Source of the DNA: Clostridiales bacterium
Lineage (GTDB): Bacteria > Bacillota > Clostridia > Lachnospirales > Lachnospiraceae
NCBI GenBank assembly: GCA_012520655.1
Contig: JAAYNW010000055.1
Coordinates: forward strand, 1-45,827
Direction: 5' to 3'
Length of the DNA: 45,827 nt
Within the stretch, counting starts at the first letter, position 1; each line of letters opens with the position of its first letter. Shown here one piece after another: positions 26,417 to 33,102 of the stretch. The notes beneath the pieces are model-generated. The model worked only from the letters and a program-made list of their open reading frames with translations. It was not told the origin of the DNA and searched no databases. Position numbers and translations under genes: made by a program.

Positions 26417-27028
26417 TTAAGGCATCTCTTGGGAAATTTCCAGAGACGCATCGTTTAATCTGCAGTAAAGGTTGTCGTCTCCCTCCTCCCGATAAGTCTC
26501 GAAAATCCCTGTCACTACAACTCTCGCTTCATTTTCAGGATATTCCTCCGGATAAACATGACTTCCGTCATCCCAAATGAACTCCATTCCCTGGCTACAG
26601 CAGGCAGTGGCATCTTCTATAATCACATAATGGTAGTATTTTGCTGTCGGCTCATAATATGAGGCATAATATATCCCTTCCATTTTAATTGACTTTCCAA
26701 CGTATTCCTCAGGATTGACCATCAACTGATAAACCGTGGCATATACCATATCTCTTCCCATAGCCGTCAAGTCATAATCGACTTGCTCGCCGGAAGATTT
26801 TTCGCTTTTTATTTCATCATTTTTTACTTCTCCGCTTTTTACTTCATCATTTTTTATTTCAGTCTTTTCCGAATCGGCGTTTGCGTTTACAGCATTTATC
26901 TGCTCCTCAAGGACTTTATCTACATTACTTTTTTCGCCTGGTAACTTATTGTCCTTCCCGGAGCAACCGGTCAAGCAAATAATAAAGATCAATACTAAAA
27001 CAATATGTTTTCTAAATTTCATCTCCAC
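26417..27028 (-). CDS. Lipoprotein of the zinc-uptake operon with OB-like domain
   Basis: A 203-residue lipoprotein (lipobox CLTGC). A Lys/Glu linker contains four pentapeptides of the form E-(I/V)-K-(N/S)-(D/G), matched by a 30-bp tandem DNA repeat. The C-terminal domain of about 110 residues (VGKSIKMEGIY...ARVVVTGIFETY..DNLYCRLND) has an OB-fold pattern and a Cys pair in ATACCSQGMEF, which may bind metal. It follows znuB by 2 bp and so is part of the operon; a periplasm-equivalent zinc role is inferred from that only. AAGGAGG lies 5 nt before a GTG at 27028 and 11 nt before an ATG at 27022; either could be used. Confidence 0.82.
   Translation of the reverse strand: MEMKFRKHIVLVLIFIICLTGCSGKDNKLPGEKSNVDKVLEEQINAVNANADSEKTEIKNDEVKSGEVKNDEIKSEKSSGEQVDYDLTAMGRDMVYATVYQLMVNPEEYVGKSIKMEGIYYASYYEPTAKYYHYVIIEDATACCSQGMEFIWDDGSHVYPEEYPENEARVVVTGIFETYREEGDDNLYCRLNDASLEISQEMP
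26803..26862 (-). repeat. Two tandem 30-bp repeats in the lipoprotein linker
   Basis: Units 26803-26832 and 26833-26862 agree at 26 of 30 positions; each encodes two pentapeptides of the E-(I/V)-K-x-x type. Such repeats can change copy number by slippage without breaking the frame. Confidence 0.75.
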
Positions 27029-27030
27029 TA

Positions 27031-27876
27031 TTACCTCCTTAACATTTTTCCAATGGCGCAGCTTACAAAGAATACCATTATATCAGCAACTACGATCGTA
27101 GAGCCTACCGGAGTTGAGAATAGTATGGAAATAAACATACCGACTATTGCACAGCCAACAGAGATAACTGCCGAACAGATGACCACGCCTTTAAAATTCT
27201 GAATTATGCGCATTGCCGATAATGCCGGAAAAATAACAAGAGCCGATATAAGCAGTGAGCCTACCAGATTCATCGCCAAAACAATGATAATGGCGGTTAC
27301 CACTGCGATAAGCAGATTATACGCATCGGAATTCGTCCCCGTTGCCTTCGCAAAGTTTTCGTCAAAGGTGACCGCAAATATTTTGTTATAGAAGAAGCAG
27401 AACAGCGCAACAACAAGCATAGACAATATCACACATATAAATACTTCCTCCTTTGTCAATGTCAATATAGATGTAGAACCAAACAAGGTGCTGCATACAT
27501 CGCCCGATATATTGGCCGACGTGGAAAAAACATTCATTATCAAGTATCCTATAGCAAGCGAACCTACGGACAGCATCGCTATCGCCGCATCTCCTTTGAT
27601 TTTTGTATTCTGTCCTGTTCTTAGAAGCAGTACCGCAGTAAGGATTGTAACAGGCATAACGAATATTGTATCATTTGTCAGCTTAAAAATCGTCGCAACT
27701 GCCATAGCACCGAAGGCTACATGCGATAGTCCGTCCCCTATAAAAGAAAATCTTTTTAAGACAAGCGTCACGCCGAGTAACGAGGAACACAGGGCAACAA
27801 GCGTTCCGACAATTAAAGCGTACCGCACAAAGGGATATTCCAGATAAAACTGGAACTTCAAAATGATATCAGTCAC
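27031..27876 (-). CDS. znuB: Zinc ABC transporter permease
   Basis: A 281-residue ABC-3 family membrane permease for zinc (or manganese) with about eight helices. Family features are LKRFSFIGDGLSHVAFGAMA near the N-terminus, GDAAIAMLSVGSLAIGYLI in the middle, and NLVGSLLISALVIFPALSAMRI. A GTG at 27876, preceded by GGGAGG, overlaps the end of znuC by 8 bp and gives the normal family length; ATG codons at 27894 and 27915 further inside znuC are less likely. Confidence 0.93.
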   Translation of the reverse strand: MTDIILKFQFYLEYPFVRYALIVGTLVALCSSLLGVTLVLKRFSFIGDGLSHVAFGAMAVATIFKLTNDTIFVMPVTILTAVLLLRTGQNTKIKGDAAIAMLSVGSLAIGYLIMNVFSTSANISGDVCSTLFGSTSILTLTKEEVFICVILSMLVVALFCFFYNKIFAVTFDENFAKATGTNSDAYNLLIAVVTAIIIVLAMNLVGSLLISALVIFPALSAMRIIQNFKGVVICSAVISVGCAIVGMFISILFSTPVGSTIVVADIMVFFVSCAIGKMLRR

Positions 27877-28582
27877 CTTCCGCACCTCCCGCATACTGAA
27901 ACATTTTCCACGCATCGCTTCTTAAATATTCCTCTTTGCTACCGAAGAAGGACTGTGTCTTTTCTACATGCAGAATATGGCTCGCATAACGGACGGCCGC
28001 TTTTATATCATGAGATACCATAATAATAGCAATACCTCTCCTGTTCAATTCTTGTATCATGCTATAAAATTCTACCGTCACTTTAGGATCCAATCCAGTT
28101 ACCGGCTCATCGAGCAGCAGCATTTTGGTCGTGGCACATAACGCCCGTGCCAGCATTACCCGCTGCTGCTGCCCGCCGGACAAATTGCGGTAGCATTTAT
28201 TTCTCAATTCCCATACCGCCATGCTTTTCATATTTTCTTCCGCAATCTTCTTCTCCGTTTTTTGAAAAAAAGGTCTTATTCCACATCTTGACAATGTACC
28301 GGACAAGACAATTTCCCAAACGGATGCCGGAAAGTCTTTCTGAACCGCTGTTTGCTGCGGAAGATATCCGATTTCATGAGGCTTCAATCCATCGCCTGTG
28401 GAGATTCTTCCGCTCAATGGCTCCATTAAATGCAATAGCGTTTTTATCAATGTACTTTTTCCGGATCCATTTTCTCCTACAACGTATAAATAATTCCCCT
28501 TATTCACTTCAAACCGAATATGCTCTGCTATTACTATTCCATCATAGCCAAGCGTCAAATCTTCACAGGTGATATAAGCCAT
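27869..28582 (-). CDS. znuC: Zinc ABC transporter ATP-binding protein
   Basis: A 237-residue ATPase energising zinc import. Walker A is GENGSGKST (about residues 36-44), the signature is NLSGGQQQRVMLARAL, Walker B is MLLLDEPVTGLDP, and the H-loop is IIMVSHDIKAA. Residues such as HEIGYLPQQTAVQKDFPASVWEIV form the Q-loop region typical of the ZnuC/AdcC group. It starts 9 bp after znuA and overlaps znuB. Confidence 0.94.
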   Translation of the reverse strand: MAYITCEDLTLGYDGIVIAEHIRFEVNKGNYLYVVGENGSGKSTLIKTLLHLMEPLSGRISTGDGLKPHEIGYLPQQTAVQKDFPASVWEIVLSGTLSRCGIRPFFQKTEKKIAEENMKSMAVWELRNKCYRNLSGGQQQRVMLARALCATTKMLLLDEPVTGLDPKVTVEFYSMIQELNRRGIAIIMVSHDIKAAVRYASHILHVEKTQSFFGSKEEYLRSDAWKMFQYAGGAEGD

Positions 28583-28591
28583 AATGTCCTC

Positions 28592-29608
28592 CTAATTCAA
28601 AGCTTGTTTCAGTATATCCAAGTTATCTTTCATGGCAGATAAATATGAGAATCCGGATTCCGCATCGGAGCTTGTTACCGACTGCAAGGAATTCATAACT
28701 AATATCTGCTGATTCTTATCCTTCGTACTGTTTTTAATCGCTTCTGCAATTTGGGAATCGGAACTTTCGATTTTGAGAATGACAGGCAGCTTCATCTCAT
28801 CAACTTTACCCGCCAGAAAAGCTATGGTCTCAAAGCTGGCTTCCGTCTCCGCGCTGCATCCGGCAAATGCCGCATAGTACTCTATCCCGTAATCATCCGC
28901 TAAGTACCGGAAAGGAAAACGATCACCGAATAAAACAGCCTTCCTCATTCCTGACTGAACCGCTGTTTCATATGCGCCATCCATCTCCTGCAACTTTGAC
29001 ACATATGCATTACCATTATCTATATAAACTTGTGCGTTATCCTTATCTATATCAGAAAGTGTTTTTTGAAGCTCATTAACAATGGCCTGTGCATTTTTAA
29101 GAGAGAGCCAAACATGTTCATCATATTCAACTTCTTCTGTCTCTTCGTATTCGTGCTCTTCACCGTCTTCGTGCTCGTGTTCTTCTTCCATTCCTTCAAT
29201 AACCTCCTCCTCTTTTACCCTTTCACCAAGCACTTCCATCAGGTTGATTACCCGCATATTCTTATTGGTCGCCTCTTTTAAAGCATCATCCACCCATTTG
29301 TCGGATTCTCCGCCTACATAAATAAACAAATCGCATTCTGCTATTTTGGCAATGTCCTCTGCTGTCGGCTGATAGTTATGCAAATCCGTTCCGTCATCCA
29401 ACAAAAACGTTACATCAAACTCATTTTTTCTTTCTCCTATAACTTCTTTTACCCAATCACAGGAGGGAAAAGTAGTGCATACTACGCTAAGTTTATTTTC
29501 TGTAGACACAGACGTTTGCTTTTCGGCTGTTTTTTCTCCACAGCCCGAAACAAGCCCTATGCACAGCAATAGAGCTAAACTCAAAATTATTATTCTATTG
29601 TTTTTCAT
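28592..29608 (-). CDS. znuA: Zinc-binding lipoprotein of the ABC transporter
   Basis: A 338-residue cluster A-I metal-binding lipoprotein (lipobox LVSGC). It contains the TTFPSCDWVKEVIG start of the fold, the His-bearing GTDLHNYQPTAEDI, a His/Glu-rich flexible loop (EEEHEHEDGEEHEYEE), EHVWLSLKNAQAIV, and FGDRFPFRYLADDYGIEYYAAFAGCS; the His-rich loop is the mark of zinc-specific members. GGAGG lies 5 nt before the ATG at 29608, so 11 upstream in-frame residues are not used. It is in the zur operon. Confidence 0.95.
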   Translation of the reverse strand: MKNNRIIILSLALLLCIGLVSGCGEKTAEKQTSVSTENKLSVVCTTFPSCDWVKEVIGERKNEFDVTFLLDDGTDLHNYQPTAEDIAKIAECDLFIYVGGESDKWVDDALKEATNKNMRVINLMEVLGERVKEEEVIEGMEEEHEHEDGEEHEYEETEEVEYDEHVWLSLKNAQAIVNELQKTLSDIDKDNAQVYIDNGNAYVSKLQEMDGAYETAVQSGMRKAVLFGDRFPFRYLADDYGIEYYAAFAGCSAETEASFETIAFLAGKVDEMKLPVILKIESSDSQIAEAIKNSTKDKNQQILVMNSLQSVTSSDAESGFSYLSAMKDNLDILKQALN

Positions 29609-29683
29609 GATAACCTCCATATTAGAAAAATTGATACACAAATAACACCAATCAATCTTGGTGCGGATACTTTTCTTATATGG

Positions 29684-29980
29684 TCAATTCAGCAATTCCA
29701 CTTTTAATGAAATAAGGGTGTTTTTTATGCAAATAGACTTGCCAGGTATTGCATAAGCTTGCGTGAACACGCACAGAGCTATCAATATTGATGATAGCAC
29801 CGGAATAGTTTTTATACTAGAAATAAAGTGTACGGCTGTCTCTAACTGTATGCAGACGGAACAGTCTTTACCCGAACAGTCATGCTCTGCGTTGGAGACA
29901 ACATACTCATAAGAAAAAATAAGACATATCAATAAAACCAATATACAAATTATGGAGAATATTCTGTTTCTTAATTTCAT
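29684..29980 (-). CDS. Small membrane protein with Cys-rich HDCxGxDCxVC motif in the zinc operon
   Basis: A 98-residue protein with two membrane helices (about 6-27 and 58-78). Between them lies HDCSGKDCSVCIQLETAVHF, with three Cys and a His in a spacing that could hold a metal ion, predicted to face outwards. It lies 24 bp after zur and 75 bp before znuA. The ATG at 29980 follows GGAGG by 8 nt; five residues upstream are unlikely. Similar small proteins sit beside Fur-type regulators in Clostridia, but I know of no assigned function. A role in sensing or handling Zn is only inferred. Confidence 0.78.
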   Translation of the reverse strand: MKLRNRIFSIICILVLLICLIFSYEYVVSNAEHDCSGKDCSVCIQLETAVHFISSIKTIPVLSSILIALCVFTQAYAIPGKSICIKNTLISLKVELLN

Positions 29981-30004
29981 CTTGCATACCTCCATTCTTA
30001 GTGG

Positions 30005-30415
30005 CTACCTGCTGTTTCTGCAATCTTTACATTGTCCTGTCAGCACAGATCCTTCGCACTCCAGTACAAATCCGTGATGCCCCAATAAATGTTCGGTAAC
30101 CTCTTTCATAAAATCACATTCCAAATGAAAAATTTTACCACATACTCTACATTGCATGTGAATGTGTTCTCTGCAATTCGCATTAGGCTCCACATATTGG
30201 TACATACAGCTCTCATCTTCAGGAGTTTTATATTTCAGCAATATCCCTGTATCTGTTAATTTATCCAGATTCCTGTATATGGTAGCCAGATTTACCTGTA
30301 TAGCGTTCTTCTGCATATAAGAATAAACATCGGCGGCACAAAAAACATGTTCCTTGTTGCTCTGCAAATACTTCATAATTGCAGCTTTGGATTTTGTATT
30401 GTAATTTTTCTGCAT
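30005..30415 (-). CDS. zur: Fur-family metal regulator, Zur type by context
   Basis: A 136-residue Fur-family repressor. The winged helix spans about 8-65 (FCAADVYSYMQ, VNLATIYRNLDKLTDTGILLKY), and the dimer domain has the structural zinc site CRVCG ... CKDC and the regulatory-type HIHMQCRVCGKIFHLEC. It heads an operon that encodes zinc uptake, so it is most likely Zur rather than PerR or ferric Fur. GAGGAAAGG lies just before the ATG. It is predicted to repress itself and znuACB through the 15-bp palindrome at 30434-30448. Confidence 0.92.
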   Translation of the reverse strand: MQKNYNTKSKAAIMKYLQSNKEHVFCAADVYSYMQKNAIQVNLATIYRNLDKLTDTGILLKYKTPEDESCMYQYVEPNANCREHIHMQCRVCGKIFHLECDFMKEVTEHLLGHHGFVLECEGSVLTGQCKDCRNSR

Positions 30416-30433
30416 GACCTTTCCTCTTGAAAA

Positions 30434-30448
30434 TGCAAATTATTTGCA
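30434..30448. promoter_or_regulatory. Zur box (7-1-7 palindrome)
   Basis: TGCAAAT-T-ATTTGCA is a perfect 7-1-7 inverted repeat of the kind bound by Fur-family proteins. It begins 7 nt downstream of the -10 box, covering the transcription start of zur. No second copy was noticed elsewhere in the window. Confidence 0.8.
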
Positions 30449-30454
30449 GTTTGT

Positions 30455-30483
30455 ATTATATGTTTATACTCCTGCTTTGTCAA
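30455..30483 (-). promoter_or_regulatory. Promoter of the zur-znuACB operon
   Basis: On the minus strand exact TTGACA (30483-30478), 17 nt and exact TATAAT (30460-30455). The strongest promoter seen in the window, as expected for a promoter that is held off by a repressor. Confidence 0.88.
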
Positions 30484-30528
30484 GTATTTCACCATATGTT
30501 TTACCATATATATCCAAAATACGGCTTA

Positions 30529-31884
30529 TCAAATATCAGACTCCCAGCTTACTTTAAGTATCAGTATCGTTGTAATTAAAGCAGCCATATAGTTGGAGAA
30601 TAGATTTCCCCAGAATACGGAGTAATAGCTTAAGAATGATTCGGTCACAAGTATAAAAATATAACGAAGCAGCCATACTCTGAGAATGCTCATCACAAGT
30701 GTGATTTTCGTCTTACCGAGTCCAATGAAGGCACCCTGTTCTACCATGCAAACGCCAAAGCCTATAACGGAATAAGTATAAATATGAAGCGCTTTGTTCG
30801 CCACGGCAAGCACCTGTGCCTCTCTTGTAAATAGCACGGTCAGGTGGGAAGACAACGGTACTACTATGGCAATGAGCAAAGCCGCAGTCACAGCACTGAC
30901 GATACATCCGATGAGGCAGGAATATTTCGCCCTTTTTACCTGTAACGCGCCGACATTCATGCTTACCATGGTAGTGATTGCCGAAGCGAACGATGAGGGC
31001 AGTATAAAGCAGACGGAAGTGATGTTGTTGGCTATTCCCTGTCCGTTTAAGACAATGGAACCGTACTTCTCCACCTCGTTATTGATGAGAAAGAATCCGA
31101 GATTTAACATCAGGTTCGAAAGCATGGAAGGGAAACCGATATACAGCAGTTTTTTTATAATCTTTCGATCAAATTTAAATCCCCTCATTTCCAATCTGTC
31201 ACTGTTTTTCTTAAGAAACAGCTCATAAAACATCCACAAGGTGATTAAAATATTGGAAGCCAAGGAAGCCATTACGGAACCGACAAGTCCCCATGAAAAT
31301 ACGGCTATAAAAAGTGTATTAAACACAATCTTGAGGACTAACATGATAATCATACGTATAAAGGAATCTTCCGGCCTGCCGTTGGCATTTTTAATTGCAT
31401 TATAGACGGATTCCAAAAAAGAAAAGGGGATTACCAGCGCATTTAAAGATATATATATAAAGACATTATGTGCAATTTCCTCGTTTACATGATCGGACAG
31501 TCCAAAGGCTCCCACTACCAGCAAAGGAGCCAACACAATTCCGAGTATAAGTGCAAAAACAATCAGCTGAATCGTAGTCCTTCTGCTTTCCTTAAAATCC
31601 CCCCTTCCGTTGGCTTGACCTATAATCGCCATTCCCGCAACACTTAGTCCCTGCGAAAGTGCGGTTGTCATATTTACAACCGGAGTACAATAAGTTACCG
31701 CACTTGCTGCGGTCGTGCCTACAATATTATTTAAGAAAAGTCCGTCAATAACAGGTATCAGCGACTGTACTACACCCATCATCAGAGAGGGGACGGATAA
31801 CATTAAAATGGTAGAAACTACATTTCCTTTTAATATCAAGTCTCTCCTCTGTTCCATATTTTGACTTAAAAAACTTAATTTCAT
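30529..31884 (-). CDS. MATE-family efflux transporter
   Basis: A 451-residue multidrug/toxin exporter of the MATE family driven by a cation gradient, with twelve predicted helices in two similar halves. Family features are LMLSVPSLMMGVVQSLIPVIDGLFLNNIVG at the N-terminus, ALSQGLSVAGMAIIGQANGRGD (half 1), and TMVSMNVGA with GQGIANNITSVCFILPSSFASAITTMVSMN (half 2). AAGGTG lies 6 nt before the ATG at 31884; the second ATG nine codons inside has no site. Single gene; the substrate is unknown. Confidence 0.9.
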   Translation of the reverse strand: MKLSFLSQNMEQRRDLILKGNVVSTILMLSVPSLMMGVVQSLIPVIDGLFLNNIVGTTAASAVTYCTPVVNMTTALSQGLSVAGMAIIGQANGRGDFKESRRTTIQLIVFALILGIVLAPLLVVGAFGLSDHVNEEIAHNVFIYISLNALVIPFSFLESVYNAIKNANGRPEDSFIRMIIMLVLKIVFNTLFIAVFSWGLVGSVMASLASNILITLWMFYELFLKKNSDRLEMRGFKFDRKIIKKLLYIGFPSMLSNLMLNLGFFLINNEVEKYGSIVLNGQGIANNITSVCFILPSSFASAITTMVSMNVGALQVKRAKYSCLIGCIVSAVTAALLIAIVVPLSSHLTVLFTREAQVLAVANKALHIYTYSVIGFGVCMVEQGAFIGLGKTKITLVMSILRVWLLRYIFILVTESFLSYYSVFWGNLFSNYMAALITTILILKVSWESDI

Positions 31885-31937
31885 TTTTTACACCTTCGTT
31901 TATCTGAATGAATATATAAAATACGGCTCTACCCATA

Positions 31938-31973
31938 GAAAAAAGCACACTTCTCACACGAGAAATATGCTTT
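31938..31973 (-). terminator. Intrinsic terminator downstream of tRNA-Thr
   Basis: AAAGCATATTTCTC pairs with GAGAAGTGTGCTTT (two mismatches) around a 4-nt loop and is followed by TTTTTT on the minus strand, about 20 nt after the tRNA. Confidence 0.75.
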
Positions 31974-31993
31974 CCATTAAGTTATAAGCACTA

Positions 31994-32066
<73 letters not shown>

Positions 32067-32104
32067 AATCAAGTATCAGTAATCTATGATTGATACCAAA
32101 TGCT

Positions 32105-32133
32105 ATTATAAAGGCTAATTGCTTTTTTGGCAA
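32105..32133 (-). promoter_or_regulatory. tRNA-Thr promoter
   Basis: On the minus strand TTGCCA (32133-32128), 17 nt and TATAAT (32110-32105). It overlaps the hairpin 32110-32149. Confidence 0.65.
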
Positions 32134-32149
32134 GAACGAATTAGCCTTT
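32110..32149. terminator. Hairpin after mscS, overlapping the tRNA promoter
   Basis: AAAGGCTAATT and AATTAGCCTTT pair perfectly around an 18-nt loop. On the plus strand a run of seven T follows; on the minus strand, the coding direction of mscS, only CCTTTATAAT follows. It is probably the mscS terminator, at moderate strength. Confidence 0.55.
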
Positions 32150-32194
32150 TTTTAATATTTTTGATTTTATGTCATCTTATGTCTGTTTTTAAGT

Positions 32195-33082
32195 TTATTG
32201 TTTTAACCCGTTTTCTTCCTTTACATATACTTCCATATGCGAAGAAGGTATACTTATTCCGGCTTCATCCAGTGCATATTTGACATTTTCTGTAATTCTC
32301 CACTTCCCGGACCAGAAATCTTCCATAGAAAACCAACACCGTATTCCGACATCCACGGAAGCATCTCCTAATTCACTGATATATACGAAATGCTCTTCTT
32401 CTTTTAAGACCGCCGTGTCTTCATCCAAAACCTTCTGCAATACTTCTTTCGCCTTCTTTATATCCGAATCGTAAGATATTTTTACAACAATATCCATTCT
32501 TCTGTTATCGCATGCCGTTACATTTGTCAGGCTGGAATTGGCAAGAGTGCCGTTCGGAAGTATGATTACTTTATTATCGGCTGTAATCAGCTTCGTGTAG
32601 AACAATTCTATCTCCTTCACAATGCCCTCATTCCCTTTTGAATCTTCCTTGATATAATCTCCCACCTTAAAAGGCTTCAACAGCAAGATTAATACTCCTC
32701 CGACAAAATTGGACAGACTCCCCTGAATGGCAAGGCCGATCGCCACACCGGCCGAACCGAGTAAAGCCAATATGCTTGCCGCATCCAATCCGAATCCCGA
32801 TGCGATTGTAATAATCAGCACTGCATACAAAGAAACTTTTAAGAATGAACTTGTAAACTGCACGACGCCGGCATCTACATTTGCCTTGGTCAACGACTTT
32901 TTTATAATCCTACGGATTATTTTTATTAATTGCATCCCGATAATCAGAAAAATAATGGAAAGCAATACTCTCGTACCCAAATGCCATGCTTTTTCCGGCA
33001 ATTCCTGAAGAAACTTCTCGATCAAGCCTATATCAATTTTTTCTTCCGTCATAATAGATGACAAAATCTCCATATACTCCAT
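32195..33082 (-). CDS. mscS: Small-conductance mechanosensitive channel, MscS family
   Basis: A 295-residue channel that opens on membrane tension to release solutes under osmotic downshock. Three membrane helices lie in the first 150 residues; the pore helix carries the Gly/Ala pattern GSAGVAIGLAIQGSLSNFVGGVLIL and is followed by the MscS signature KPFKVGDYI. The C-terminal beta and alpha/beta domains are complete (GIVKEIELFYTKLITADNKVIILPNGTLANS). Length is close to E. coli MscS (286). It lies 20 bp after glgB and ends the DUF1015-glgB-mscS operon. Confidence 0.93.
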   Translation of the reverse strand: MEYMEILSSIMTEEKIDIGLIEKFLQELPEKAWHLGTRVLLSIIFLIIGMQLIKIIRRIIKKSLTKANVDAGVVQFTSSFLKVSLYAVLIITIASGFGLDAASILALLGSAGVAIGLAIQGSLSNFVGGVLILLLKPFKVGDYIKEDSKGNEGIVKEIELFYTKLITADNKVIILPNGTLANSSLTNVTACDNRRMDIVVKISYDSDIKKAKEVLQKVLDEDTAVLKEEEHFVYISELGDASVDVGIRCWFSMEDFWSGKWRITENVKYALDEAGISIPSSHMEVYVKEENGLKQ

Positions 33083-33102
33083 ATCCCTACTTCCTGCGCG
33101 TT

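Noticed and set aside
29640-29680. Small hairpin ACCAA..TTGGT between znuA and the small membrane protein
   Set aside because: Only 5 bp of stem with no T-run; probably chance.
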